Counted from the stretch's first letter, positions 43,899-54,287 are shown. The stretch is DNA of 64,000 nucleotides from Paenibacillus popilliae ATCC 14706 (GCF_000315235.1 NZ_BALG01000185.1:1-64000), one strand, 5' to 3'. Notes: a model not told the origin generated them from the letters alone. Translations and numbers: made by a program.

Positions 43899-44168
43899 AT
43901 GAGTGCTGAGTTTATTATCGGCTTGGCGGGGCAGGCGGTGTTCACCGTATTGAAGGTGGCCGCCCCGATGCTGGCCATCGCGCTAGTTGTCGGGCTTGTC
44001 ATCAGTATTTTTCAGGCGACGACGCAGATCCAGGAGCAGACGTTGGCCTTCGTGCCCAAAATTATTGCCGTTATGGCGGCTGTGCTCGTATTTGGTCCCT
44101 GGATTTTAACGACCTTGGTCGATTTTGCTTTTACGATTCTAAATAATTTGCACCTTTACATTGGTTAG
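43899..44168 (+). CDS. fliQ: Export gate protein FliQ
   Basis: An 89-residue two-span membrane protein of the export gate: VAAPMLAIALVVGLVISIFQ with the conserved ATTQIQEQTLAFVPK, then MAAVLVFGPWILTTLVDF. GGGGAGGAATACAGGAA precedes the ATG. Confidence 0.97.
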   Translation: MSAEFIIGLAGQAVFTVLKVAAPMLAIALVVGLVISIFQATTQIQEQTLAFVPKIIAVMAAVLVFGPWILTTLVDFAFTILNNLHLYIG

Positions 44169-44179
44169 GCAGTGAAGAG

Positions 44180-44968
44180 ATGGAAAACCTCGTTCAGGCT
44201 TTCCCTGTTTTTTTGCTCACTTTATGTCGAATAACAGCGTTTTTTGTCGCTGTCCCTGTCATATCTTCGCGGGGCGTGCCGAATCATTTTCGTGTCGGAC
44301 TCGCGTTTTTTGTGAGCGTGATCGCCTATTTGTTGTTCGGCATCGGCAAAGCCGTGCCGACAGATGGCATGTTTATCATTTTCATTGTTAGAGAAGTATT
44401 AATTGGCCTATTAATCGGATTTTTGGCCCAGTTGTTCTTCACCGCCGTGCAGACGGCCGGGTCGTTCGTCGACATCCAGATCGGCTTTGGGATTGCGAAT
44501 GTCATCGATCCGCTGACAGGCGCTACTTCGCCGGTAATGGGGAGCTTCAAGTATGTCTTTGTTGTGCTGCTGTTCCTCGGGATGAACGGCCACCATTACT
44601 TTATCGACGGAATCATGCGAAGTTTTGAGTGGCTGCCGCTGGATGAGAACACCTTCTTTGCACAGATAGCGAACGGACTCGTCTCTGAATTTCTGGTGAA
44701 GTCCTTCGCTCAGGCGTTCATCATCGCGTTCCAGATTTCGGCGCCCCTTATCGTGGCGCTGTTCCTGACCGATGTGGCGCTTGGCTTTCTAGCGCGGTCG
44801 GCGCCGCAGTTCAATATTTTTGTTGTGGGAATGCCGCTCAAATTGATTGTCGGATTAGTTATGCTGCTACTGACCGTGCCTAGTCTTATTTACGTACTGC
44901 AGCAGTTGTTCTCCTCGATGTTCGAGGCGCTTGACCAGTTGTTACGCATGATGCAGGGGGCGGGATAA
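44180..44968 (+). CDS. fliR: Export gate protein FliR
   Basis: A 262-residue polytopic membrane protein of the gate. Recognisable text is FPVFLLTLCRITAFFVAVPV, VREVLIGLLIGFLAQLFFTA and GSFVDIQIGFGIANVIDPLT. It begins 12 bases after fliQ and ends two bases before flhB. Confidence 0.97.
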   Translation: MENLVQAFPVFLLTLCRITAFFVAVPVISSRGVPNHFRVGLAFFVSVIAYLLFGIGKAVPTDGMFIIFIVREVLIGLLIGFLAQLFFTAVQTAGSFVDIQIGFGIANVIDPLTGATSPVMGSFKYVFVVLLFLGMNGHHYFIDGIMRSFEWLPLDENTFFAQIANGLVSEFLVKSFAQAFIIAFQISAPLIVALFLTDVALGFLARSAPQFNIFVVGMPLKLIVGLVMLLLTVPSLIYVLQQLFSSMFEALDQLLRMMQGAG

Positions 44969-44970
44969 TA

Positions 44971-46107
44971 ATGACACGTACGCGCCGCGGGCAGACGATA
45001 CCGTCTGCGGCCCACGAATACCAACTGAGACACCGTCTGAATCTCCAACTGTTCTCACAAGAGAAGACAGAGAAGGCGACCCCGAAAAAGAGGCAGGAGT
45101 CTCGCAAAAAGGGACAGGTTGCCAAGAGCTCGGACTTGTCCGGAGCGTCCATCCTGCTTGCCTGCTTCTTCTGCCTGCTTATGTTCGGGAGCTTCTATAA
45201 GGAGAGAGTGCTCGATTTATTCGCGGATTCCTTGCAGCACCGCTTGACGATGGAAGTTACGGTAGGCAATGTGACGGACTATTTCGCCCAGGTGTTCCTA
45301 AAAGGACTTATTGTGTTAGCCCCCGTGTTTCTTGTGGCGTTTCTAATGGGCCTGATTGTGAATTACGCGCAGATCGGATTTTTGTTCACCGGCGAGCCCA
45401 TGAAAATGAAGTTGAGTAAAATCAACCCGATTCAAGGGTTCAAACGAATTTTCTCACTTCGTTCCGCGGTGGAGTTTTTGAAGTCGATTTTGAAGCTGAC
45501 AGCGATTGCTGTTATCGTCTACTTGTCTTTGTGGGGGGAACGGGATCGCATTGTCCAAATGTCGCATGTGCCCCTCAATGAAATATTGAGCTATACCGCA
45601 CAAATTACGCTGTCTCTTGGATTGAAGATCGGTGCCGCCTTGTTTGCGCTCGCCGTGATGGACTACATGTATCAACGATTTGAGCATGAGAAAAGCATGC
45701 GCATGTCCAAGCAAGACATTAAGGACGAGTACAAAAAAACAGAGGGTGACCCCCTAATCAAAGGAAAAATCAAAGAACGACAACGCCGCATGGCGATGAT
45801 GCGGATGATGCAGGATGTGCCGAAGGCCGATGTTATCATTACGAACCCGACTCACTTCGCCGTCGCGCTGAAGTATGACGGTTCCCAGATGGAAGCCCCG
45901 CAAGTGATCGCGAAGGGGCAGGATTACGTCGCCCTGCGCATCAAGCAGATCGCCAAGGATAATGGCGTACTGACCATGGAAAACAGGCCGCTCGCCCGGG
46001 CTTTATTCGAGAGGACGGAGGTTGGCGAAGCCATTCCAGCCGATTTGTTCCAGGCCGTGGCGGAAGTTCTGGCTTATGTATACAAATTGAAAGGCAAAGT
46101 CAATTGA
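44971..46107 (+). CDS. flhB: Export switch protein FlhB
   Basis: FlhB sets export specificity by self-cleavage. The membrane part begins LQLFSQEKTEKATPKKRQES; the cleaved motif is NPTH in DVIITNPTHFAVALKYDG. The cytoplasmic tail ends with ADLFQAVAEVLAYVYKLKG, which the protein at 13677 resembles. About 26 extra basic residues precede the usual start, but no better start is visible. Length 378. Confidence 0.96.
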   Translation: MTRTRRGQTIPSAAHEYQLRHRLNLQLFSQEKTEKATPKKRQESRKKGQVAKSSDLSGASILLACFFCLLMFGSFYKERVLDLFADSLQHRLTMEVTVGNVTDYFAQVFLKGLIVLAPVFLVAFLMGLIVNYAQIGFLFTGEPMKMKLSKINPIQGFKRIFSLRSAVEFLKSILKLTAIAVIVYLSLWGERDRIVQMSHVPLNEILSYTAQITLSLGLKIGAALFALAVMDYMYQRFEHEKSMRMSKQDIKDEYKKTEGDPLIKGKIKERQRRMAMMRMMQDVPKADVIITNPTHFAVALKYDGSQMEAPQVIAKGQDYVALRIKQIAKDNGVLTMENRPLARALFERTEVGEAIPADLFQAVAEVLAYVYKLKGKVN

Positions 46108-46133
46108 GCTAACAAGTTTGGAGGAAGCAATCC

Positions 46134-48167
46134 GTGAAAACGCGAGATTTATTCGTCTTGGTCGGCATCATCGGCATCGTGCTCATGATGGTCCTGCCGA
46201 TACCGTTATGGCTATTGGACATCCTGCTGGTGATCAATATCTCATTGGCGTTGATGATCCTTTTGATTGCCATGAACTCGAAGGAAGCTCTACAGTTTTC
46301 GATATTTCCGGCAATGCTGCTCATTACGACGTTATTCCGGCTTGCGCTCAACATCTCGACGACCAAGCAGATTTTGGCGAATGGGGAAGCGGGAGATGTC
46401 GTCGCCACCTTTGGCCAGTGGATAACACAGGGCAATATCGCCGTCGGCATGGTTGTATTCCTTATTCTCGTCATCGTGCAATTCATTGTCATTACGAAGG
46501 GTTCCGAGCGGGTCGCTGAAGTCGCTGCGCGGTTCACGCTTGACGCGATGCCCGGGAAGCAGATGGCGATCGATGCGGATCTGAATGCCGGGCTTATCAA
46601 TGAACTGCAGGCACGCGAGCGCCGGGAGAAAATCGAGCAAGAGGCCGATTTCTATGGAGCGATGGATGGTGCCAGCAAGTTCGTCAAAGGGGATGCCATC
46701 GCCAGCATCATCATCCTGCTCATCAATCTCATCGGCGGCTTCGTCATCGGAATCGCAATGCACGGCATGGCCTTCGACGAAGCGGCATCGACCTTTTCGA
46801 TTCTGTCGATCGGGGACGGCCTCGTCAGCCAGATTCCGGCCTTGCTGATTTCGACGGCGGCCGGTCTCATCGTCACGCGGGCGGCTTCCAAGGGCAATCT
46901 GGCCGAGGATATGAGCACGCAGGTGCTTGCTTATCCGAAGCTGCTCTACATCGTCGCTGCGACGATTGCGATGCTCGGCTTGTTGACACCGATCGGCCTG
47001 AAGCCGACCGTGCCGTTGGCGGCTGTGCTGGCCATCGCCGGCTACCGGATGCAAAAGACGATGGACGAGCGCCAGGTTCAGGAGGAGCAGCTCGAAGAGG
47101 AACAACAGATCGAGGAGGTCCGCAGTCCGGAGAGCGTCATCAATCTGCTGCAGGTCGATCCGATCGAGTTCGAATTCGGCTACGGGCTTATTCCGCTCGC
47201 CGACGCCCAACAGGGCGGCGACTTGCTGGATCGCATCATCATGATCCGCAGGCAGTGCGCGCTTGAGCTCGGTCTCGTCGTTCCCGTCATCCGGATTCGG
47301 GACAATATCCAGTTGAAGCCGAATGAATATATTATCAAAATCAAAGGCAATGCCGTTGCCCAGGGCGAGCTGCTGCTCAATCACTATTTGGCGATGAACC
47401 CGGGCTTTGAGGATGATTCCGTCACTGGGATCGAGACGACAGAGCCGGCCTTCGGCCTTCCTGCCCTGTGGGTCGACGAGACGATGAAGGAACGGGCGGA
47501 GCTGGCAGGATATACCGTCGTTGATCCGCCGTCTGTCGTGGCGACGCATCTAACCGAGATCATCAAGCGGCATGCGCACGAGCTGGTCGGCCGCCAGGAG
47601 GCGAAGGCGCTCGTGGAGACCGTCAAGGAACAGTACCCGGCGCTGGTCGACGATCTGATCCCGAATGTGCTCTCCATCGGAGAAGTGCAGAAGGTGCTGG
47701 CGAAGCTGCTGCGTGAAAAGATATCAATTCGCGACTTGGTCACCATCTTCGAGACGCTGGCCGATTACGGAACCTATTCGAAGGACCCGGATGTGCTTAC
47801 GGAGTATGTCCGTCAGGCGCTCGCCCGCCAGATCACACAGCAGTACGTCACTCCAGGAGAGACGCTTCGCGTGATTACTATCGGTCCTTCACTGGAGAAG
47901 AAGATTGCAGAGAGCGTGTCGCAGAACGAGCACGGATCTTATCTGGTCATGGATCCGGGTACGACGCAGCAGGTGTATCAGCGGATAAGCGATCAGGTAC
48001 AGCGTCTCCTGCAATCGGGACATTCGCCGGTCTTGCTCGCATCCCCGTCCGTTCGCATGTATTTGCGGCAGCTGCTGGAGCGCGCCATGCAGGATATTCC
48101 GGTACTCTCTTACAATGAGCTTGAGCCTAGCGTAGAAATTCAAAGTGTCGGAGTGGTGAATGTATGA
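46134..48167 (+). CDS. flhA: Export gate protein FlhA
   Basis: The 677-residue FlhA has about eight N-terminal membrane segments (from FVLVGIIGIVLMMVLPIPLW). The FHIPEP-region signature is ARFTLDAMPGKQMAIDADLN, and a large cytoplasmic domain follows, docking chaperone-substrate complexes. GTG 46134 follows TTGGAGGAAGCAATCC. Its stop overlaps the flhF start by four bases. Confidence 0.97.
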   Translation: MKTRDLFVLVGIIGIVLMMVLPIPLWLLDILLVINISLALMILLIAMNSKEALQFSIFPAMLLITTLFRLALNISTTKQILANGEAGDVVATFGQWITQGNIAVGMVVFLILVIVQFIVITKGSERVAEVAARFTLDAMPGKQMAIDADLNAGLINELQARERREKIEQEADFYGAMDGASKFVKGDAIASIIILLINLIGGFVIGIAMHGMAFDEAASTFSILSIGDGLVSQIPALLISTAAGLIVTRAASKGNLAEDMSTQVLAYPKLLYIVAATIAMLGLLTPIGLKPTVPLAAVLAIAGYRMQKTMDERQVQEEQLEEEQQIEEVRSPESVINLLQVDPIEFEFGYGLIPLADAQQGGDLLDRIIMIRRQCALELGLVVPVIRIRDNIQLKPNEYIIKIKGNAVAQGELLLNHYLAMNPGFEDDSVTGIETTEPAFGLPALWVDETMKERAELAGYTVVDPPSVVATHLTEIIKRHAHELVGRQEAKALVETVKEQYPALVDDLIPNVLSIGEVQKVLAKLLREKISIRDLVTIFETLADYGTYSKDPDVLTEYVRQALARQITQQYVTPGETLRVITIGPSLEKKIAESVSQNEHGSYLVMDPGTTQQVYQRISDQVQRLLQSGHSPVLLASPSVRMYLRQLLERAMQDIPVLSYNELEPSVEIQSVGVVNV

Positions 48168-49528
48168 GAGTAAAAAAGTACATTGTGGAGACGATGCCCG
48201 AAGCGATGAGCCAAATTCGTCAAGAATTGGGACAGGATGCGGTCATCATGAGCACGAAGGAAGTTCGTACCGGCGGCTTCCTCGGCATGTTCAGCCGCAA
48301 GGCGATCGAGGTGGTGGCGGCTGTGGACGAACAAGCGCAGCCGTCCCGTCCGTCCGGCCCCACAAGGGCGGCGGCTCCCCCCGAACCTCCGGCGCGGGTC
48401 TACGTCTCGCAGACGGCGGCGCGCAGCGCCTATGGCGGCGGCCAGGCCGAGCCGCGTCCGCCTGCTCTACAGGTGAAGGAAGCGGATTCCGACTGCGCGG
48501 CTCCACAGCCGATAAGACCGGAGGAGCAAGCCGTTCCGGCCACCGGAGCCGAAGAGCGGGCGCGACCGGCCCAACGGGAGGAGACCGGATCGCCGGCTGC
48601 TGCGCCGCTGGCGTTCAACTCCGAACTTGAGGCGGGCGTGACGCAAGCGTCAAGGCGGCCGCTGCTGGATGCGGACTGGCAGATCGAGATGGCCGAGATG
48701 AAGCAGATGATGAACAAGGTGATGCAGCGCGTCTCCCAGGACAACTGGCCAGAACCGTTCAAGGAGATGGAACGACATTTGCTGCGGCAGGGCGTTGAGA
48801 GCGAATGGGTCTGCCGCTTGATCGAAGCGGCCGCAGACCAATGTCGGGAACCGCAGGATGCGGAGGATGCGGAAGCGAAGCGGCTTGTAGCAGACCAGGT
48901 GAGCGAGCTGCTTCTGAATTGGCGGGGGGACGGCATTACGAAGGCTACCCACATCGTCTACTTCGTCGGACCGACCGGCGTCGGGAAGACGACGACGATT
49001 GCCAAGCTGGCCGCAGATCAGATTTTCCACCATGGCCGCAAAGTCGGGTTGATTACCGCAGATACATTTCGGATTTCGGCCGTCGAGCAGCTGCGGACGT
49101 ATGCATCGATCCTGAACGTCCCGCTGGAGGTCGTCACTTCACCGGGGGATATGGAGCGGGCGTTGATCGCGCTTGAGGCATGCGACCTCATTTTGATGGA
49201 CACGGCCGGTCGCAATTACCGCAATGACATGTATGTCAACGAACTGAACACGATGCTCAAGCCGCTTCCGTTCAGCATGACCTTCCTTGTCCTGAGTCTG
49301 ACGTCGAAGACCGAAGACATGCTGGCCATCTGGGAACGGTTCGAGAATCAGCGTATCAACAGTCTGATTCTGACCAAGGCGGATGAGACCGCAACGTATG
49401 GAACGATATTGAACTTGGCGTCCCGGGTGAAGATTCCCTGCAGCTATTTGACGACAGGGCAGAACGTACCCGATGATATCCAGCCTTTTCAAGTGAATGA
49501 CGCGGTGCGATGGATAATGGGAGATTGA
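48164..49528 (+). CDS. flhF: Flagellar SRP-like GTPase FlhF
   Basis: FlhF is the third SRP-type GTPase and fixes flagellar number and place with FlhG. It has an N-terminal basic B domain (MRVKKYIVETMPEAMSQIRQ), a Pro/Ala-rich variable stretch (about residues 55-155), and the NG domain with [41 protein letters not shown] and LTKADETATYG. Length 454 residues, longer than Bacillus FlhF owing to the linker. Confidence 0.96.
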   Translation: MRVKKYIVETMPEAMSQIRQELGQDAVIMSTKEVRTGGFLGMFSRKAIEVVAAVDEQAQPSRPSGPTRAAAPPEPPARVYVSQTAARSAYGGGQAEPRPPALQVKEADSDCAAPQPIRPEEQAVPATGAEERARPAQREETGSPAAAPLAFNSELEAGVTQASRRPLLDADWQIEMAEMKQMMNKVMQRVSQDNWPEPFKEMERHLLRQGVESEWVCRLIEAAADQCREPQDAEDAEAKRLVADQVSELLLNWRGDGITKATHIVYFVGPTGVGKTTTIAKLAADQIFHHGRKVGLITADTFRISAVEQLRTYASILNVPLEVVTSPGDMERALIALEACDLILMDTAGRNYRNDMYVNELNTMLKPLPFSMTFLVLSLTSKTEDMLAIWERFENQRINSLILTKADETATYGTILNLASRVKIPCSYLTTGQNVPDDIQPFQVNDAVRWIMGD

Positions 49529-49532
49529 CCTC

Positions 49533-50441
49533 ATGATGAATGACCAAGCTCAAGCGTTACGCAAACTTGTCAGTAGGAAGCTTCAGAGCGAGCTGCCTGC
49601 GGCGGCGGAGCCGGGCCAGCCGCGATCGGCGCACATCATTGCCGTCACGAGCGGCAAAGGAGGCGTCGGCAAATCGAATGTCACCTTGAACTTCGCCTTG
49701 TCGCTGCAGCAGCTTGGCTGCCGTACGCTCGTATTCGACGCCGATATCGGAATGGCGAATATCGATGTGCTGATCGGATCGCCGTCGCCCTATAGTCTCA
49801 CCCATGTGCTACATGGGACGAAGACGCTGCAGGACATTATCCAGATCGGCCCCGGCGGCCTTCATTACGTGCCGGGAGGATCCGGGCTGAAGGACCTGAT
49901 CGATATGCCTGTGGGACAGATCGACAGCTTCCTGACAGCGATGGATACGATGTCAGAGCAGTATGACGTCATTCTGTTCGATACGGGAGCCGGATTGAGC
50001 AAAGAAACGCTGCGCTTCGTCATGGCGGCGGACGAGACGTGGATTGTGACGACGCCGGAGCCGACGGCGATCGCGGACGCGTACGCGGTGATGAAGCTGG
50101 TGTCGGGCTTGGGGCATCGTTCCCCGCTCCGGCTTATCGTGAACCGCGTATCCGACTGGAAGGAAGGGACGCAGACGGCTGACCGGCTCACCTCGGTTAG
50201 CGAACGCTTCCTGAACCGGAGCTTGTCGGTTCTCGGATACATCTATGACGATCCGCATGTCATGCAGGCCGTGAAGAAGCAGGAGCCCTTCACGATCCTC
50301 TTCCCGCGATGCAGGGCATCGTCGCAGATCAGGGAACTGGCGCGGGTATATATCCAGGGCGTCAAGCAGGCGGAAGCCGGGGGGGCAACAGGGGGAGTCA
50401 AGCAAGTCGTGCGGAAATGGTTGCGCCGCTGGTCGCTCTGA
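49533..50441 (+). CDS. flhG: MinD-like ATPase FlhG (YlxH)
   Basis: A ParA/MinD-family ATPase that stimulates FlhF. The deviant Walker A is TSGKGGVGKSNVTLNFALSL. The N-terminus carries the FlhF-activating segment (MNDQAQALRKLVSR). DADIGMANIDVLIG and DTGAGLSKETLRFV are further signature segments. It begins five bases after flhF stops. Length 302. Confidence 0.95.
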   Translation: MMNDQAQALRKLVSRKLQSELPAAAEPGQPRSAHIIAVTSGKGGVGKSNVTLNFALSLQQLGCRTLVFDADIGMANIDVLIGSPSPYSLTHVLHGTKTLQDIIQIGPGGLHYVPGGSGLKDLIDMPVGQIDSFLTAMDTMSEQYDVILFDTGAGLSKETLRFVMAADETWIVTTPEPTAIADAYAVMKLVSGLGHRSPLRLIVNRVSDWKEGTQTADRLTSVSERFLNRSLSVLGYIYDDPHVMQAVKKQEPFTILFPRCRASSQIRELARVYIQGVKQAEAGGATGGVKQVVRKWLRRWSL

Positions 50442-50568
50442 GCCGTGCCGAACGGGCAACGGCGAACGCGCGCACCGAGCTCGCCAACCAGCGGCAGGCG
50501 AGCTCGCATGACTGCAATCTGCAAAAGCATATTTTTTTGAACACCTCGATAAGGGAGCGTGATGGAAT

Positions 50569-51894
50569 GTGACAACCAAGAAAATACTTGTCGTGGACGA
50601 TTCGGTCTTTATGCGTACCATTATAACCGATGTGATTTCACGCGAATCGAGCTTTGAGGTGATAGGCACAGCCCAGGATGGAAAAGAAGCTGTGCGCAAG
50701 GTGAAGGAGCTCCTGCCGGACGCGGTTACACTGGATGTGGAGATGCCCGTCCAGAATGGCTTGCAGGCCCTTCAGCGAATTATGGCTGAGTGCCCGACGC
50801 CGGTCATCATGCTCTCCAGTTCTACCGAGGACGGGCGTTCCGAGACGTTGACGGCTTTGGAATTGGGGGCGATCGACTTCATTTGCAAGCCGTCTCCAAC
50901 GGGTGGAGCGAGCACGATCGAAGAAGTGGGACAGGTGCTGGTAGACAAGCTTCATGCAGCTATTGCCGCTGCGGAACGCAGACGGCAGATGGAACGGCTG
51001 AAGCTCTTCCTCGGTTCTGACGACCCTAGCCCGAACACTCGCCATGCGGCGAAGCCGGTCGCTGTGCCGCCTGCCCAGGATCATCGCTCAACGGAGCCGG
51101 TGCGGCGGCGTACGAGCGGTACCCCGCCTACGACGGATCGCAAGCATGCGGTGCGAAAAGCGGAATCGCCGTCTCTGCCGTCCGCGTCCGCGAGAGGCAG
51201 TCGGCCGAAGCCAGTACTGCCCGCCGATGAAGCGGGCAAAGCGGCCGGTGTCCCTTCCGTTCACGGGGCAAGCGGCGGTTCCGCCAAGGCGGCACCTTCG
51301 GAACGGGCTGTGCGGTTCCGGCATATTGTCGCCATCGGGACCTCCACAGGCGGTCCCCGGGCGCTGAAGACGCTGCTGTCTGCGCTGCCGCATCATCTGC
51401 CGGCGCCTGTGCTCATCGTCCAGCATATGCCGCCGAACTTCACCCGTTCGCTGGCAGAACGGCTGGACAGCTACAGCGAGCTGAGGGTGAAGGAAGCCGA
51501 GGATGGAGAGGTGCTTGTGAGCGGAACAGCATATATCGCGCCCGGCGGCCTCCACATGACGGCCGTTGCCCGTCCGGACGGTACGTACGCCATCGCCTTG
51601 AGCCAGACGGATCCTGTATCCGGGCACCGGCCTTCCGTGGATCGGCTGTTTGAGTCACTGCTTCCTTTGCGGCAGCTCAAGCGTCATGCCGTGATCTTAA
51701 CCGGAATGGGCAGCGACGGGGCCAAAATGATGCAGCGCCTGGCCGAGGACGGCGCCGCCTCCATCTTCGCGGAAAGTGAAGAGAGTTGTGTCGTATTCGG
51801 AATGCCGCGCGCAGCGATTGAACTCGGATGTGTATCCCAGATCATTCCATTGCAAGACATGGCTGGCGCTATCGTAACGGCTACTTCGGGGTAG
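50569..51894 (+). CDS. cheB: Chemotaxis methylesterase CheB
   Basis: CheB demethylates chemoreceptors when phosphorylated. The receiver domain has VVDDSVFMR and the phospho-Asp in VTLDVEMPVQNG. A long Pro/Arg/Ala-rich linker (about residues 150-245) joins the esterase domain with GTSTGGPRALKTLLSALP (Ser), QHMPPNFTRSLAERL (His) and GMGSDGAKMM (Asp). The GTG start follows GGGAGCGTGATGGAAT. The linker is longer than in Bacillus. Confidence 0.96.
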   Translation: MTTKKILVVDDSVFMRTIITDVISRESSFEVIGTAQDGKEAVRKVKELLPDAVTLDVEMPVQNGLQALQRIMAECPTPVIMLSSSTEDGRSETLTALELGAIDFICKPSPTGGASTIEEVGQVLVDKLHAAIAAAERRRQMERLKLFLGSDDPSPNTRHAAKPVAVPPAQDHRSTEPVRRRTSGTPPTTDRKHAVRKAESPSLPSASARGSRPKPVLPADEAGKAAGVPSVHGASGGSAKAAPSERAVRFRHIVAIGTSTGGPRALKTLLSALPHHLPAPVLIVQHMPPNFTRSLAERLDSYSELRVKEAEDGEVLVSGTAYIAPGGLHMTAVARPDGTYAIALSQTDPVSGHRPSVDRLFESLLPLRQLKRHAVILTGMGSDGAKMMQRLAEDGAASIFAESEESCVVFGMPRAAIELGCVSQIIPLQDMAGAIVTATSG

Positions 51895-52162
51895 CGTGTA
51901 GCTGTATATGAGTGTTGTTCAAGAGGGCCGGTTTTCAGTGTCGAGAAGATGGGTTGAACGCGAAGCGGTTGCTTTCGTAGCAAGTTTTGCTGCACAAAAC
52001 CTACTTCGCAAAGCTTGTAAGGCACAGTGCAATGTACGCAAGACTTCATGAGCAGTGGATTTCAAGAGTGAGTACAAGATGGGAAGTCGAGAAACTTCCT
52101 GAATCACTTCGCAATCAAAGCGGACTTCTTGAACTACCTCTATATCGGAAAGGGGGGCGAAC
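51895..52162. other. Long cheB-cheA spacer with repeat-like sequence
   Basis: 268 bases separate cheB from cheA, an unusually long gap within this otherwise tight operon. It holds palindromic and near-repeated words (GCAAGTTTTGC, CTTCGCAAAGC, TTCAAGAG) and no coding frame I trust. It may be a dispersed intergenic repeat. The cheA RBS GAAAGGGGGGCGAAC is at its end. Confidence 0.45.
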
Positions 52163-54253
52163 ATGGATTTAAATCAGTATTTATCCATGTTTATTGACGA
52201 AGCGAACGACCATTTGCAAGCATTGAATGAGAACATGTTGGGACTGGAGAACAATCCGGAAGATATCGGTATCGTCCAGATCATTTTCCGTTCGGCACAC
52301 ACCTTGAAAGGCATGTCGGCAACGATGGGGTTTGAAGATCTCGCGTCGCTGACCCACCAGATGGAAAATGTGCTCGATATGATTCGCAATAATCAACTGA
52401 AAATGGACGAATTCATATTCGATACGCTGTTCCGCAGTCTTGATTCACTGGAGGCGATGGTGGCAGACATTACGCAAGGCGGTGAAGGAAAAGCAGATGT
52501 AACCCAAATACTGGCCGCCTTGAAGTCGATCGAGACAGGAGAATACCGTACTGCATCCTCGCAGGAGAAGGAGGAAGCGGGCGATGGTATGGAGGCGTCT
52601 AGCGAGACGCTGGATGAATTCCAGCGCAGCATCCTGGAGCAATCGCTGGAAGTCGGGATGAACGCATATCATTTGCACGTCCGTCTGCAGGATGATTGCG
52701 TATTGAAGGCGGTACGCGCCTATATGGTATTTCAGGTACTTGGCGAGCATGGGGAAGTAGTCAAGTCCACTCCGCCGGTACAGGATATCGAGCAGGACAA
52801 ATTCGACTCCGAATTCACCATAATTTTCGTTAGCAATACCGAGCAAGACGAATTGAAACGCGATATCTATCAAGTATCCGAGCTGGAATCCGTCACTCTC
52901 GTCTCGATGAGCGCCGCCGACATTCGCGCATGGAACCGCAATGTGGAAGCCGTCATGAAGGCGGGTCAGGAGACGGAAGCTGCGGCTCCGGAAGCGGCAC
53001 CAGCAAGCCCGGTCCCGGCACAGGCGGCCCCGAAGCCGACCGCAGCCAAATCGCCCGAGGCGCCTCGCGCAGGCGCGGGGAATGGGGCCAAGCCCGTGCA
53101 GAGCCGAACGATTCGCGTAGATATCGAGCGTCTTGATGTACTGATGAATCTACTGAGCGAGATGCTCATTGACCGGGTGCGGCTGGAACAAATCGCTGGA
53201 GGATTGAAAAATACGGAATTGACGGAGACGGTCGAGCATATGGTCCGGGTCAGCTCCGACCTGCAGAACATTGTCCTGAAGATGCGCATGGTTCCGGTCG
53301 ATACCATATTCAGCCGCTTCCCGCGCATGGTGCGCGACTTGGCCAAATCGCTGGACAAGAAGATCGATTTCATCATTACCGGTGCGGAAACCGAGTTGGA
53401 TCGCACCGTCATTGATGAAATCGGGGACCCGCTCGTCCACCTGCTCCGGAATGCGGTCGACCATGGCATCGAGCCGGTGGCCGCGCGCTTGGAGAAGGGC
53501 AAGCCGGAGACGGGGACGGTACATCTTCGTGCCTATCACAGCGGCAACCATGTCTTCATCGAGATCGAGGAGGACGGGCATGGCATCGATCGGGACAAGG
53601 TGTTGAACAAAGCGATCAAGAACGGGGTCATCGCCCAAGATAAAGCTGCTTCGATGAGCGACGAGCAAGTATACCAGTTGCTGTTCTCCTCGGGCTTCAG
53701 CACAGCGGAGAAAATTTCGGACGTGTCCGGACGCGGGGTCGGACTCGATGTCGTCAAGTCCAAGATTACGGCGCTCGGCGGACATGTCGTCGTCGAATCG
53801 CAACTGGGGCAAGGCACGAAGTTCATCGTTCAGCTTCCGCTTACGCTGTCCATCATGTCGGCGATGCTGTTCCGGCTGGGCGACGAGAAATACGCGATTC
53901 CGCTGACATCCATTGTGGAGACCGGTCTCATTACGAAGGACAAAATCCGGCGCGTCCATGGCGGTATCCGCATGGTCGATTACCGGGACAGTGTCATTCC
54001 GCTGCTATCGCTCAGCGCCCTGTTCGATTGCGAAGGGTACTCCGATTTCAACGAAGACGAAGTGGAGATTATCATCATCAGCAATGGTGATCGGCTCACC
54101 GCGCTCGCCGTCCAGGAATTCATCGGGCAGAGCGAGATTGTGCTCAAGTCGCTCGGCAATTATATGAAGAACATCCCGGGCATCTCGGGCGCGACCATCC
54201 TTGGCGATGGCCAGGTGGCGCTCATTGTCGATACGAATGTGTTATTAAAATAA
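52163..54253 (+). CDS. cheA: Chemotaxis histidine kinase CheA
   Basis: Receptor-coupled kinase that phosphorylates CheY and CheB. The HPt domain carries the phosphorylated His46 in RSAHTLKGMSATMG. A P2-like CheY-binding region (about 160-260) is followed by an Ala/Pro linker, dimerisation domain (VLMNLLSEMLIDRVRLEQIA), ATPase domain (LLRNAVDHGIE, GRGVGLDVVKSKI) and CheW-like domain (KYAIPLTSIVETGLITKDKI). Length 696 residues is normal. Confidence 0.97.
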   Translation: MDLNQYLSMFIDEANDHLQALNENMLGLENNPEDIGIVQIIFRSAHTLKGMSATMGFEDLASLTHQMENVLDMIRNNQLKMDEFIFDTLFRSLDSLEAMVADITQGGEGKADVTQILAALKSIETGEYRTASSQEKEEAGDGMEASSETLDEFQRSILEQSLEVGMNAYHLHVRLQDDCVLKAVRAYMVFQVLGEHGEVVKSTPPVQDIEQDKFDSEFTIIFVSNTEQDELKRDIYQVSELESVTLVSMSAADIRAWNRNVEAVMKAGQETEAAAPEAAPASPVPAQAAPKPTAAKSPEAPRAGAGNGAKPVQSRTIRVDIERLDVLMNLLSEMLIDRVRLEQIAGGLKNTELTETVEHMVRVSSDLQNIVLKMRMVPVDTIFSRFPRMVRDLAKSLDKKIDFIITGAETELDRTVIDEIGDPLVHLLRNAVDHGIEPVAARLEKGKPETGTVHLRAYHSGNHVFIEIEEDGHGIDRDKVLNKAIKNGVIAQDKAASMSDEQVYQLLFSSGFSTAEKISDVSGRGVGLDVVKSKITALGGHVVVESQLGQGTKFIVQLPLTLSIMSAMLFRLGDEKYAIPLTSIVETGLITKDKIRRVHGGIRMVDYRDSVIPLLSLSALFDCEGYSDFNEDEVEIIIISNGDRLTALAVQEFIGQSEIVLKSLGNYMKNIPGISGATILGDGQVALIVDTNVLLK

Positions 54254-54287
54254 CCGCTACATATCAAAATATGAGGAGGAACGGTCA

